A stretch of 55,820 bases of DNA. It comes from Nitratidesulfovibrio liaohensis. Its GTDB lineage: Bacteria; Desulfobacterota; Desulfovibrionia; Desulfovibrionales; Desulfovibrionaceae. Within the stretch, counting starts at the first letter, position 1. Each line of letters starts with the position of its first letter. The position numbers and the translations under genes were made by a program. Of this stretch, positions 26,380 through 35,505 are shown piece by piece. The stretch is taken from positions 1 to 55,820 of the forward strand of contig NZ_VSMK01000111.1 in NCBI RefSeq assembly GCF_011682075.1, read 5' to 3'. The notes beneath the pieces were generated by a model. The model had not been told where the DNA came from, did not search any database, and saw only the letters and a program-made list of their open reading frames with translations.

Positions 26380-26972
26380 GCCGCCTCCCGTTCCCGGCGC
26401 TCACCGCGCCTGCCCAGCACCCTCGCCGGAATGCCCGCCGCGATGCTGTACGGCGGCAACGCCTCCGCCACCACGCTGCCCGCCGCCACCACGCACCCGT
26501 CACCGACATCGGCCATGACGATGGCGCCATTTCCTATCCAGCAGTCCCTGCCGATGCGCACGCACTCGTCCCGCCCGCCCTGAAGCCTGATGGGCACGTC
26601 GGGATCGTCGAAAAAGTGGGTCTGCTTGCCGCTGGTGACCATGACGTGGGTGCCCAGAAGGCTGTCGTCGCCAATGTCGGCATGCCCGATGTTGCAGTAA
26701 GCCCCGATGTACACGTTGCGGCCAATGACCGTTTGCGGCGTCACGAAGGTGGTCATGAACTCCACCACACATGCCGGCGTGCATCCGTGCAGCGCCAGAC
26801 GCAGGAACGCCACGCGCAACAGCACGCCGTACACGCCTGGAAGCAGGGCCAGCAGTTGCGTCATGCCCGCGAAGGATCGTTCGCGCCCCAGCGCGAGCGC
26901 CTCAAGCCGGTGCAGCACGTAGAATGGCACGGCACATACGAGCACGAATGCTTTCAGCATGTTTCTGACCAT
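26376..26972 (-). CDS. Left-handed beta-helix (hexapeptide-repeat) acyltransferase
   Basis: 198-aa acetyltransferase of the serine-acetyltransferase/WcaF-like type. An N-terminal hydrophobic stretch (MLKAFVLVCAVPFYVL) could tether it to the membrane. Hexapeptide repeats run from about residue 85: VIGRNVYIGAYCNIGHADIG, VRIGRDCWIGNGAIVMADVG, ending with the typical GSVVAEALPPYSIAAGIPARVLG. Probably O-acetylates a sugar. ATG 26972 is chosen from the family length; its ribosome site is poor. Partner gene at 27029 encodes a second enzyme of the same fold. Confidence 0.8.
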   Translation of the reverse strand: MVRNMLKAFVLVCAVPFYVLHRLEALALGRERSFAGMTQLLALLPGVYGVLLRVAFLRLALHGCTPACVVEFMTTFVTPQTVIGRNVYIGAYCNIGHADIGDDSLLGTHVMVTSGKQTHFFDDPDVPIRLQGGRDECVRIGRDCWIGNGAIVMADVGDGCVVAAGSVVAEALPPYSIAAGIPARVLGRRGERREREAA

Positions 26973-27028
26973 CGTCACACCATCCCGCCACAGGGTCGCG
27001 TTTCCGCCGTCGGAGCGGTTTCCCGCCG

Positions 27029-27832
27029 TTACGCATCCAGCACCACGGCATCCTGAGCCTTGCGCCAAGCCTGCACACGCTCTTCCCCGAACACTTCCGT
27101 CAGATCGTCGTTGATGGGGAGCTTGCCCACGATGCGGCACGGGTTGCCTTCGATGAGGCAGAATGGAGGAATCTCGCCCATGATGTGCGTGCCTACCTTC
27201 GCCACCACCCCGTCACCCACCGTGGTGCCGGGATAGATGACGCTGGCCTCCCCGAGAAAGCACAGGGCGCCTATGCGCACCGGCCGCACCCCGTTCTTCG
27301 AGGGATGCCCGCCCCCCGGCATCATGCGGGCGCGCGCATCCGCCACGGGGTGTCCGGAGTTGTCCATGATGATGTGGCAGCCGACCATGCTGTAATCCCC
27401 AACATCTATACGCTTTGCCACCATGAAGCGCACGAATGGCGCTATGTACACATTGTTTCCGATATGCAATTCAGGGTCATCATAAACTGTAAGTCCAACA
27501 AGAGACACCTTATCGAACATTGCAACGTTGTCACCTATGTATATTCCAAGATTTCCAAGAATACGCGTTGTCCCGTTTCCGGAATACCACATTCTGAAAT
27601 TCTTACCCACGCGCCTGCACTGCGACTTGAACATCGGCTCATAGTACACGACGCGCCAGAAATTGTGCCAGATGGACGTCCTGGTTGCCCATTCGTTGTA
27701 GAGAAAGGAATGCAGCCCCGGCACCACAGGCATGGAAATGCCGAAGATGAACTTCGCCATGTCGTACAATCGCGCATGAAAGGGCGTTTCGCGTTTTCTG
27801 ATGGCTACCTTGAATGCCGCCCAGCCTCCCAT
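27029..27832 (-). CDS. Hexapeptide-repeat acyltransferase
   Basis: 267-aa left-handed beta-helix acyltransferase. The repeat region includes LGIYIGDNVAMFDKVSLVG, LHIGNNVYIAPFVRFMV, IDVGDYSMVG and VRIGALCFLGEASVIYPGTTVGDG, closing with PPFCLIEGNPCRIVGK. A catalytic histidine may lie in IIMDNSGHP. Start has AAGGAG 6 bases upstream. The middle of the gene (about 27400-27600) is visibly AT-richer than its neighbours, suggesting a foreign origin. Role: acyl decoration of a sugar in the polysaccharide, inferred from context. Confidence 0.82.
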   Translation of the reverse strand: MGGWAAFKVAIRKRETPFHARLYDMAKFIFGISMPVVPGLHSFLYNEWATRTSIWHNFWRVVYYEPMFKSQCRRVGKNFRMWYSGNGTTRILGNLGIYIGDNVAMFDKVSLVGLTVYDDPELHIGNNVYIAPFVRFMVAKRIDVGDYSMVGCHIIMDNSGHPVADARARMMPGGGHPSKNGVRPVRIGALCFLGEASVIYPGTTVGDGVVAKVGTHIMGEIPPFCLIEGNPCRIVGKLPINDDLTEVFGEERVQAWRKAQDAVVLDA

Positions 27833-27842
27833 TTCCGACTCC

Positions 27843-28967
27843 TTATGCCCGAACCGCCGACGTCAGATGTTGATAGAGATGCACGATGCGCTCCGCCCGC
27901 CGCCCCGGCGTGAAGCATGCCATCACCCGTTCCCGGCCCGCCTCTCCGTAGCGGGCGCGCAAGGCGGGGTCGTCCGCCAGGCCCGTAACGGCTTCGGCCA
28001 GGCGTTCCGCATCGGCGGCGGGCACGAGGGCACCCGTACGCCCGTCCTGCACGACCTCCGGCACGCCGCCGACCCTTGTGGCCACCACGGGCAGGGAGCA
28101 CATCATGGCCTCCAGCGCGGCAAGCGGCATCCCCTCGCTGAGCGACGGCAGCACGACCATGTCCAGCGCCCTGTACACGCTCAATGGCTCCCCCACGTGA
28201 CCGAGGAAATGAACGGAACCGTTCAGCCCCAGCCGCCGCGCCTCTTCGCGCAGCGACATCGCGTCCGGGCCGTCTCCCGCCAGAATGCCCTGCAAGGCAG
28301 GCTGCCTCCCCCGCGCAAGGGCCAGCGCACGAAGGAAGTGCAGTTGCCCCTTTTCCGGGCTCAGGCGCCCCACCACCCCGGCCACGACGGCATCTTCCGG
28401 AATGCCGCATTCCTTCCGGATGTTTCGCCCGGGCGTGCCATCGAATTCTTCCGGATCCGCCGCGTTGGGGATGACCACCATCCGGCGCCGCGCCCCTGCC
28501 CACAGCTGGTTGCCCAGCGATTCCGAAACCGCCACCACCCGCGTGGCCAGTGGCAGCACCAGCTGGTCCAGCACACGGTATGCCCGGATCTTCCAGCTTT
28601 CCGCGGTCCAGCCATGCACGAAGGCCACCCACGGCAAACCGGTCAGCAGGTGCAGACAGGCGCACACCACGTGGCTCTTGTAGCCGTGCGACTCAAGCAT
28701 GGCGCACCCGCTCTCGCGCACGATCCGCAACGCCTGCGCCACCAGCGTCGGATCGTAGCGCCAGCGCTGGTGCAGGCAGGCCATGGGCGCGCCCGACTCC
28801 CGGACGGCCGACGTGAACTCCGTCTCGCACGGTTCGCCGAAGGAGTAGGCCACCACCACGGGATCGCACATGGCCAGCCCCCCGGTGCGCAGAAACTGCA
28901 CCAGGGCCTTTCCCATGCCGCCCAGAGTGGCGGTGGCCAGAAACACGCACACCTTCGGCCGGCTCAT
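27843..28967 (-). CDS. Glycosyltransferase family 4
   Basis: 374-aa GT-B enzyme. N-terminal domain with FLATATLGGMGKALVQFL (glycine-rich acceptor loop) and MLESHGYKSHVV; C-terminal donor domain with IPNAADPEEFDG, GVVGRLSPEKGQLHFL, GDGPDAMSL and PSLSEGMPLAALEAMMCSLPVV. Adds a sugar to the growing unit. ATG 28967 overlaps the stop of the upstream glycosyltransferase gene (ATGA), so the two are probably made together. Confidence 0.88.
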   Translation of the reverse strand: MSRPKVCVFLATATLGGMGKALVQFLRTGGLAMCDPVVVAYSFGEPCETEFTSAVRESGAPMACLHQRWRYDPTLVAQALRIVRESGCAMLESHGYKSHVVCACLHLLTGLPWVAFVHGWTAESWKIRAYRVLDQLVLPLATRVVAVSESLGNQLWAGARRRMVVIPNAADPEEFDGTPGRNIRKECGIPEDAVVAGVVGRLSPEKGQLHFLRALALARGRQPALQGILAGDGPDAMSLREEARRLGLNGSVHFLGHVGEPLSVYRALDMVVLPSLSEGMPLAALEAMMCSLPVVATRVGGVPEVVQDGRTGALVPAADAERLAEAVTGLADDPALRARYGEAGRERVMACFTPGRRAERIVHLYQHLTSAVRA

Positions 28968-30157
28968 GTCGTCCCCTCCAACGGCCGTGGCGCCCCGCTC
29001 GCGGCCAACGCCTCTTCGATCCAGCAGGAAACAAGTTCCGCCTTGTCCTTCCAGGTTTCTCCCTCAAGCACCTCCCACCGGGAGGCCGCCGGAGTGGGGC
29101 TGCGCAATTCGTCCTCGATGGCGGCCACGAAGGCATCGCTGGAAGCCGCGATGCGCACCACGCCGTCAAAGCGCAGCACCTCCGTCATGGGCGTTGCCAC
29201 CACAGGCTTGCCGGTGGCCAGGTACTCGCGCAACTTCAAGGGGTTCGCCGTGCAGGTGTGCTCGTTCACCACATACGGAATCACGGCCACGTCGAACCGT
29301 GCGGCATACCTGGGCAATTCGCCGTACGGCACTGCCGGCAACCAGAGAAAGTTGGGGAACCGCTCCAGAGCGTCCAGCGGAATGCGCCGGGTTCCGATGA
29401 GCACAACGTTCCAGTGCGGACGGGCCGCAAGCAGATCCGCAAGAAGATCGATGTCCAGATGACTGTCGATGAGCCCGTAGAAACCGATGACAGGCCCTTC
29501 CAGCCAACGCAGTGCTTCGGGCAGGCCCGCCGCGGAAACCGGACCGATGGCCGCGCTGAAGTGCTCGAAATCCACGCCGTGGGTCAGAAGGTGCGTGGGT
29601 CCGCGCCCGTTGGATTTGCGGGCGACCAGTTCGTCCGAAACCGCCATGACCAGGTCGGCCTTGCGCAGCAGGTCGGCTTCCAGTTCGCGCACCATCTCCG
29701 GCAGGTTCATGCCCGGCCACACGCTGAACTCGTCCACGCAATAGTAGACCACCAGCGACTCTCCACACAGGCCCGCGTAGTCCGCCGCGTTGGGCACGGT
29801 GGCCAGCAGGATGGGATCGCGCAGGTCGAGATCGCGCGATGCCCGCGCCACCGCGCCCAGCACGCTGCGCCGGTTGAAGGCCCGCACCGACGCCAGCGGG
29901 GACAGGGGGACCATTACCGGCGAGATGACGCGCAGCCCCAGCGGCAACGCCACCGGAGGTGCGGGATCCGCCCAGGAGCGCACCTTCTCGAAGGCCCGCT
30001 TCACGTCGTAAAGACACAGGCGGGGCAGGCGCATGCCTATGGTGTTGACCCACAGGATGCGGTTGCCGGGCAGAAAGTGGCGCATGATATGCTGGCAACT
30101 GAAAGGATGCCTCCCCCAGTCGTCGGAAAAGACGATGAAGTCGCGGCCCTTGATCAT
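28964..30157 (-). CDS. GT-B glycosyltransferase (family 1/4-like)
   Basis: 397-aa glycosyltransferase. The start MIKGRDFIVFSDDWGRHPF and ILWVNTIG are typical of exopolysaccharide GTs in exosortase loci. VVYYCVDEFSVWPGM and VMAVSDELVARK close the acceptor domain; LTHGVDFEHF, IGFYGLIDSHLDIDLL, LIGTRRIPLDAL and VVNEHTCTANPLKLREYLATGKPVV make the donor domain. ATG 30157 overlaps the flippase stop (ATGA) and has GGGGAGGG before it. Sugar specificity unknown. Confidence 0.85.
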   Translation of the reverse strand: MIKGRDFIVFSDDWGRHPFSCQHIMRHFLPGNRILWVNTIGMRLPRLCLYDVKRAFEKVRSWADPAPPVALPLGLRVISPVMVPLSPLASVRAFNRRSVLGAVARASRDLDLRDPILLATVPNAADYAGLCGESLVVYYCVDEFSVWPGMNLPEMVRELEADLLRKADLVMAVSDELVARKSNGRGPTHLLTHGVDFEHFSAAIGPVSAAGLPEALRWLEGPVIGFYGLIDSHLDIDLLADLLAARPHWNVVLIGTRRIPLDALERFPNFLWLPAVPYGELPRYAARFDVAVIPYVVNEHTCTANPLKLREYLATGKPVVATPMTEVLRFDGVVRIAASSDAFVAAIEDELRSPTPAASRWEVLEGETWKDKAELVSCWIEEALAASGAPRPLEGTT

Positions 30158-31653
30158 GCCGCCCTCCCCTGGGCCGTCGCGACCAGCGGGCTCTTGCCGC
30201 CCCAGCGCAGCAGCGCCACCTGAATGGCCACCGCAATGCCCGCCTGGACGCAGCAGTAGAACAGCAGTTGCCAGTACCCCTGCCCCAATGCATCGTGGAT
30301 GAGCAGGAAACACAGCACCTGCGGCAGGACATGGGTGACGCCCAACTCCGCCAGCAGCCGCAGGTAGACGAGCAGCGACATGCCCGCATGGGTAAAGACC
30401 AGCCACGGCACGATTCCCGCGCGGAACAGGGCCGACGCGAGCAGATAGGCCCAGGCCACGCCCACTATGCCGTACGGGGTGACCAGCAGCAGCGAAAGCA
30501 GGACGATCAGCACGCCTTCGGCCATGGCGCAACGCGCCAGGGTCCGGTGGGTGGCTGTTCCCAGCAGGTACCCGTCGGCGGGCAGCATGCCCAGGGAAAG
30601 CGCCGCGCCCAGGCTCAACGGCACCAGTGCGTCATACGAAGGGGAAAACCCCTCGCCGAGCCAGAGCAGGATGAAGGGCCTGCCGTAGAAGATGAGACAG
30701 GCCGCGATCAGGGAGGACGCCATGTAGCTGAGCCGCAGGGAGAACAACAGGGTCGCGCGGGTTCCCTCGCCGTCGCCATCGGCCTGAAGACGGCTGAAGT
30801 ACGGCACCATGATCCCGAACGCGCTCTGCATCAGGCTCAGGAAATACCCCACGAACTGCATGGCGATGGAAAACACCGCCACCTCGCGCACGCCCATGAA
30901 CCACGCGATGATGTAGTTCTGCGACCGGTAGCGCATGGACTCGCCGATCTGGGTCACGGTGAAGGCCCATCCGTAGCCGAGCATCTCCCAGGCCAGGGCA
31001 CGGTTGAACAGACGCGGACGGAACCGGGCGCTCCCGCACCTTTTGACGATCAGGACGCACAGCAGCGATTCCAGCAGAAAGCCGCCGCCGTTCACGGCGG
31101 AAAGCAGCACCAGACCGTTCGACTCGTTGATCGAGAACAGCACCACCAGGCTGGTGATCGTGCTGCGGAGCATGGCCAGCATGGCGATAAGCGTCCAGCG
31201 CATCTCGGCCATGATGATGCCCATGTGGCTCCGGAACAGGAACATCGCCGCGAGGCAACTGCTGTAGATCAACAGGCACAGGCGCAGGCGTCCGGGGGAA
31301 ACATGCCGGGCATCGAAGAAATCGGCGCCGTAGACGAGGGCGGCGGTAACCAGCAGCGACACGCAGCAGGAAAGCCCGTGCAGGGCCACGCCCACCGTGA
31401 AGACCCGGTCCACCTCCTGCTGGTCGTTCCGGCCGTGCGCCGCCGCAGCGTACTTTGAAACCGCCTGCATCACCCCGCCTTCCAGCAGCAGGAAATAGCA
31501 GACAATGGAACTTACCAGCACCCACACCCCGTACTGGGCCTTGCCCATGGCCCCCACGACGGTCGGAGTGACAAGCAGGGCGAACGCCACCCCCACCGCG
31601 AAGGACAGGATGCGGATCACGGAATTGCGGGCAAAATAGCCGAGCGTGCTCAT
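30154..31653 (-). CDS. Polysaccharide flippase (Wzx/MATE-like)
   Basis: Integral membrane protein of 499 aa with about fourteen hydrophobic segments, matching the polysaccharide-transporter/Wzx family that moves lipid-linked repeat units to the periplasmic side. The start MSTLGYFARNSVIRILSFAVG and later GKAQYGVWVLVSSI are typical. ATG 31653 overlaps the stop of the polymerase gene (ATGA). Pairing of a flippase with a polymerase points to Wzx/Wzy-dependent assembly. Confidence 0.85.
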   Translation of the reverse strand: MSTLGYFARNSVIRILSFAVGVAFALLVTPTVVGAMGKAQYGVWVLVSSIVCYFLLLEGGVMQAVSKYAAAAHGRNDQQEVDRVFTVGVALHGLSCCVSLLVTAALVYGADFFDARHVSPGRLRLCLLIYSSCLAAMFLFRSHMGIIMAEMRWTLIAMLAMLRSTITSLVVLFSINESNGLVLLSAVNGGGFLLESLLCVLIVKRCGSARFRPRLFNRALAWEMLGYGWAFTVTQIGESMRYRSQNYIIAWFMGVREVAVFSIAMQFVGYFLSLMQSAFGIMVPYFSRLQADGDGEGTRATLLFSLRLSYMASSLIAACLIFYGRPFILLWLGEGFSPSYDALVPLSLGAALSLGMLPADGYLLGTATHRTLARCAMAEGVLIVLLSLLLVTPYGIVGVAWAYLLASALFRAGIVPWLVFTHAGMSLLVYLRLLAELGVTHVLPQVLCFLLIHDALGQGYWQLLFYCCVQAGIAVAIQVALLRWGGKSPLVATAQGRAA

Positions 31654-32963
31654 ACGTCCTGCCCCGCCTTGCCTGCCCTGCGCAGCGGCGGCAAACCGTT
31701 CCAGCGGGTGTCCGCCAGCGGCGACCGGCGCGACCGGGTGCGTGTGTCGCGTCCCTTCCGGTCCCGCCGTCGGCTTCCGGCCGATGCCGGCTCGGCCTGC
31801 ACGGCCACCGGGACGTCAAGTGCCTGTTGCCCGGACCGCATGGCCGATACCATGGCCATGAAGCCGTAGAACGATATGGCGAACGCCTGGGAAACGAAGA
31901 AAATCCCCACCATGAACGCGGTAATGCCGTAGCGCACGCCCAGCCAGCGCATGCGCGCCGCCTCGTCGAGGCTTGGAGATGCGGCGCCTTCCCTTGCGAA
32001 CGCGATGATGTTCCGCAACAGGCAAACATAGACCCACAGGGCGAACACGCCCATTTCCGTCGCCACCTGAATGTACGTGTTGTGCGCCGTCAGGTATGCG
32101 CCGTTGCCGAACGTGTAGTTGGCCGCCGCGAACTGTCCCACGCCAACGCCGAGCACCGGGTTGCGCAGCAGCATCGAAAGACCGCTTTTCCACAGTTGCA
32201 GGCGCCCGGTGTCGGCTGTCATGTTGTAGTCGTCGCTGGCATCGCCGACGAGGGCGAAGCGGTCCCAGTAGGCCGTGTCCGCGCTCAGGTAGAAGATGGC
32301 GCCCGCCACGCCCAGGGCCAGCAACAGCAGCCCCCTGCGCCGCGATGACAACACCATCTGCAGGGCAACCACGGCCAATGCGATGACCCCGCCGCGGGAC
32401 TGGGTCATGGCCATGCCCAGCAGGGCTATGCACGCCCCGCCCCACGCGACGAGTCGCATGATGCCCCGCTGGGCCATTCCCTCCGCGGCAAGCACGGGCA
32501 GGAACATGGCGAACAACAGCGCTATGTCATTGGCATCGTACGTGGAACTCACGAAGGCGCGGCCCGAGCCCTTTTCCACGACCATCATCCCGCCCAGCAC
32601 CACCACCCCGATCAGCAGCGCGAGCCGGACGGAATTCCCCCCCGTGCGAGCCCCGGCAAAGGAGAGCACGGCGAAAATGAATATCGTCTTGGTCACCCCC
32701 TCGAAGCTTTCGAGCGCACCCGAACGCCATACGCTGAGGGGCACGCTCAATGCCGCGAGCAGAAACAGCAGCAGCACGGGCTTCAGGAGCGGCAGATCGA
32801 AAAGGCTCCCTGGCCCCCTGTGGCGGCTCAGGCAGGCGGCCAGAACCACGGCGCCGAGCGCGAAGGCGATCTTGCCCAGTTGCAACGGCGCCAGCACGGG
32901 GAACAGTTCCGCTATCCGCGTGAACCCCACCAGCGTCAGGAGATGTATGGCGACCAGTTCCAC
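31650..32963 (-). CDS. O-antigen ligase/polymerase-like (Wzy)
   Basis: Polytopic 437-aa membrane protein with the Wzy_C/O-antigen-ligase pattern: FPVLAPLQLGKI at the N-terminus (as in exosortase-locus polymerases), TQSRGG in mid protein, the periplasmic loop with GRLQLWKSGLSMLLRNPVLG and HNTYIQVATEMG. A basic, disordered tail follows from about residue 380. I place the start at GTG 32963, which has GAAGG about 10 bases ahead and begins at the first helix; GTG 33002 is possible. It should join repeat units into the polymer. Confidence 0.82.
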   Translation of the reverse strand: MELVAIHLLTLVGFTRIAELFPVLAPLQLGKIAFALGAVVLAACLSRHRGPGSLFDLPLLKPVLLLFLLAALSVPLSVWRSGALESFEGVTKTIFIFAVLSFAGARTGGNSVRLALLIGVVVLGGMMVVEKGSGRAFVSSTYDANDIALLFAMFLPVLAAEGMAQRGIMRLVAWGGACIALLGMAMTQSRGGVIALAVVALQMVLSSRRRGLLLLALGVAGAIFYLSADTAYWDRFALVGDASDDYNMTADTGRLQLWKSGLSMLLRNPVLGVGVGQFAAANYTFGNGAYLTAHNTYIQVATEMGVFALWVYVCLLRNIIAFAREGAASPSLDEAARMRWLGVRYGITAFMVGIFFVSQAFAISFYGFMAMVSAMRSGQQALDVPVAVQAEPASAGSRRRDRKGRDTRTRSRRSPLADTRWNGLPPLRRAGKAGQDV

Positions 32964-33026
32964 AGGATGATGCCTTCTGGGCCGTCTCCCGCCCCCGCAC
33001 ACCGGGCGCGGGAAGGAGCGCGGCGG

Positions 33027-34346
33027 TTAGTGAACGGCGGCGACCGCCCCCAGCCTTTCGCAATGGGCAAGGATGAAATTGGCGAACCGTTCGTCGTCCA
33101 TCCCCTCGCCAGCCGGAAAACGCGCTATGTCGATGGCGGGGGCCGGGCTGCCGCCAAGCAGGCGCAGCTCGCTGGTGCCGATGACGATGTCCCAGGCCAT
33201 GACCGGGTAGTCGGGCATCCTGCGGTGAGCTTCGGCGGCCAGGCTTTTGGCCCTGTCCCACAGCGGCAGGCACAGTCCGGCGATCACTTCGCCCGTTTCC
33301 GGGTGCCGCCGCCAACGGTGCGGAGAACGTGGCTTCACGGCATCGCCGAGTTCCCCGGTCTCAAGGTTCACGACGCGCGCGGTAAGCCCGAACTCGGGGC
33401 CGCACTCCGCCCTCCACCAGCCGCCGGGGATCCGCATGGCCGCGGCGATGAAGTGCGGCTCGCCCCCGAGGGCCGCAAGGGTAAAGCAACGCACCGAGCA
33501 GGAACCAAGCAGCCCGAGCGGGCGCAATGTCGGATGCGCGGGCTCGAACGGCTGCAACAGCATGGTCCTTCCGGCTGCCAGTTCCACCCCGCGTTCAGCG
33601 ATGTCGTCCAGCGTGGCCTTGTTGCCGTGCCGCTGCCAGCAGCCCTGTCCTCCGTGCCACTGCCACAGTTCGCCGCAGGGTCCGTCGCTCCAGTCGGCGG
33701 GCTTGAGATAGAGATCGCGGCCGCAGGCGGCCTGCGCGGCTCCATCGGTCCACGCGGCCTTGCCGTCGGTGCCGAACCGGGCAAGGACGGGAACGCACGG
33801 CAGGCCCAGTTCCTCGCAACGCTGGAGAAAGGCGATACGCGTGGAAATGTCGGGCGCCATGCTGGTCGAGGACAGCACTTCGGCTATGATCTTGAGTTCA
33901 TGCGGCATGATGAAGCTGCCGGGGCTAGGAGCATCCGCCCTGAACAGGTCGAACCCGTAGAACAGCCTGGCGTTCATGTTGTGCCGCATCGCGGCCGCGT
34001 AGCTCATGCACACCTGCTTCCAGCGGGGCACGCGGTACCGCCGCGCCACATCGCCTCCCTGGCTCACGGCGTGGAACATGCTGGACGCCAGCGAACTGCA
34101 CGGCCATGACAACGTGCTGATCATCACGCGCACCCACGAGGCCGCAGTGACGCAACGGGCCATGCCGAAACGCTGGCAGGCGCGGTGTAACCGGGCCATG
34201 TCCCCCTCGCCCCTGACGAACGCGAACGCGGGAAGCGGCAGCGGGCAATGTTCGGCGCGCATGGCGCGTACCACCTTGCGCCCCATCCTCCAGGCAAGGC
34301 GGGTTCCCCGCCCGATCAAGGACATCACGGTCCTGGCCTTCGTCAT
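33027..34346 (-). CDS. Sugar-transfer-associated ATP-grasp protein
   Basis: 439-aa protein of the ATP-grasp group found beside glycosyltransferases. Visible: HELKIIAEVLSS and CVPVLARFG before the grasp core, LYLKPADWSDGPCGELWQW (first lysine site), MLLQPFEPAHP, then AMRIPGGWWRAECGPEF and MAWDIVIGTSELRLLGGSPAP (metal-binding end, where the usual asparagine site reads GGSPAP). About 100 N-terminal residues are of unknown function. ATG 34346 has GGGGAGG 7 bases upstream. It may attach an amino acid or other acid to a sugar. Confidence 0.7.
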   Translation of the reverse strand: MTKARTVMSLIGRGTRLAWRMGRKVVRAMRAEHCPLPLPAFAFVRGEGDMARLHRACQRFGMARCVTAASWVRVMISTLSWPCSSLASSMFHAVSQGGDVARRYRVPRWKQVCMSYAAAMRHNMNARLFYGFDLFRADAPSPGSFIMPHELKIIAEVLSSTSMAPDISTRIAFLQRCEELGLPCVPVLARFGTDGKAAWTDGAAQAACGRDLYLKPADWSDGPCGELWQWHGGQGCWQRHGNKATLDDIAERGVELAAGRTMLLQPFEPAHPTLRPLGLLGSCSVRCFTLAALGGEPHFIAAAMRIPGGWWRAECGPEFGLTARVVNLETGELGDAVKPRSPHRWRRHPETGEVIAGLCLPLWDRAKSLAAEAHRRMPDYPVMAWDIVIGTSELRLLGGSPAPAIDIARFPAGEGMDDERFANFILAHCERLGAVAAVH

Positions 34347-34365
34347 GGCATACCTCCCCGTGGTC

Positions 34366-35505
34366 CTAGCTGCCCCGCGGGGTCCACGTCACGAAGACAT
34401 GGCCGCGCAGCAGCCGGACCAACCCGTTGACCGCCGCAAGATGCAGCACGACGAACAGCCACGCCGTGCGGGCAAGCCCGCCCCGGCCCAACGCGCCAGC
34501 CAGCGCCACCAGTCCTCCCGCCCCCATCGCCAGGGCCGCGGCCACATACGCCCCCCCCCGGGATGACAGAAAGAGGGCGCTTGCCGCGCACACCGCAAGC
34601 AGGGGCAGCGTGGCCCAGCGCAACATCTTGTGCGACAGCATCTGCCAGGCAAATCCCCAATGTCCCTCGCGCACCAGCACCGGCAGCATCCGAAGGCAGA
34701 TGAGCCAGGATTGGGCCATGATCCTGGTCTGGCGGCACATCTCGACGGAGGCGTCGGCGTCATCCGCCTCTTCCTCCACCACGGCGCGCGGCTCGCTGAC
34801 GGCGCGCCCGCCCACCAGAAGCACTTGCATGGGATGCAGGAGGTCGTTGATGTATTCCGGCTCCAGCGGAACGTAGAACTCCCGGCGCATGGCGTAGGCC
34901 GCTCCATCGGCCCCCACGATGGAAAAGAGGTCGCTCTCGCGCGCCTTGATCCACTCCTCGTAACGCCGGTAGACGCCGCCAGTCGAAGGCGCACCGGAGG
35001 CATCCACGTACACGCTCACGCCGCTCACAAGGCCGATGGCCGGATCCGCCAGCCTCTCGACCAGCCGCCGTATGCAGTCGGGCCGGAACATGGCGTTGGC
35101 GTCGGTGAAGACGAAGATGTCGCCATCGGCCTCGGCCGCCGCGCGGTTCAGCGCCCTGGTCTTGCCGCCCCGCTCCGTTTGCCGCAGCAACCGCACGCGC
35201 GGCGAGCCGCACCGTTCCGTCAGGGTTTCGGTGGCGTCGGTACAACCGTCGGAGACCACGTACAGGTCGATCCGGTCCTCCGGGTACTCCATCTGAAGGA
35301 AATTCCGTATCTTGCGTTCGATGACCGCTTCTTCGTTGTGAACCGCGAGCAGCACGCTGACCTTTGGCGTCCATGCATTGTCCGCCGCCTGAACCGACGC
35401 ACGGCCGCGCCGCCGCGCCAACCGCACCTGCGCCACCAGCAGCAGCGGATACCCCGCGAACGCGTAGGCCAGCAGAAGGGCCGAACCCCAGAACAGCATG
35501 GTCAT
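34366..35505 (-). CDS. Membrane-bound glycosyltransferase family 2
   Basis: 379-aa GT-A glycosyltransferase. One N-terminal helix (LFWGSALLLAYAFAGYPLLL), then the GT2 domain: VSVLLAVHNEEAVIERKI, YVVSDGCTDAT, RGGKTRALNRA, the DxD-type FVFTDANAMF and GADGAAYAMRREFY; three more helices at the C-terminus. The Q/RxxRW-type site of synthases reads RQTRI. It could extend the polymer or add a branch. ATG 35505 overlaps the stop of the aminotransferase gene (ATGA). Confidence 0.87.
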   Translation of the reverse strand: MTMLFWGSALLLAYAFAGYPLLLVAQVRLARRRGRASVQAADNAWTPKVSVLLAVHNEEAVIERKIRNFLQMEYPEDRIDLYVVSDGCTDATETLTERCGSPRVRLLRQTERGGKTRALNRAAAEADGDIFVFTDANAMFRPDCIRRLVERLADPAIGLVSGVSVYVDASGAPSTGGVYRRYEEWIKARESDLFSIVGADGAAYAMRREFYVPLEPEYINDLLHPMQVLLVGGRAVSEPRAVVEEEADDADASVEMCRQTRIMAQSWLICLRMLPVLVREGHWGFAWQMLSHKMLRWATLPLLAVCAASALFLSSRGGAYVAAALAMGAGGLVALAGALGRGGLARTAWLFVVLHLAAVNGLVRLLRGHVFVTWTPRGS

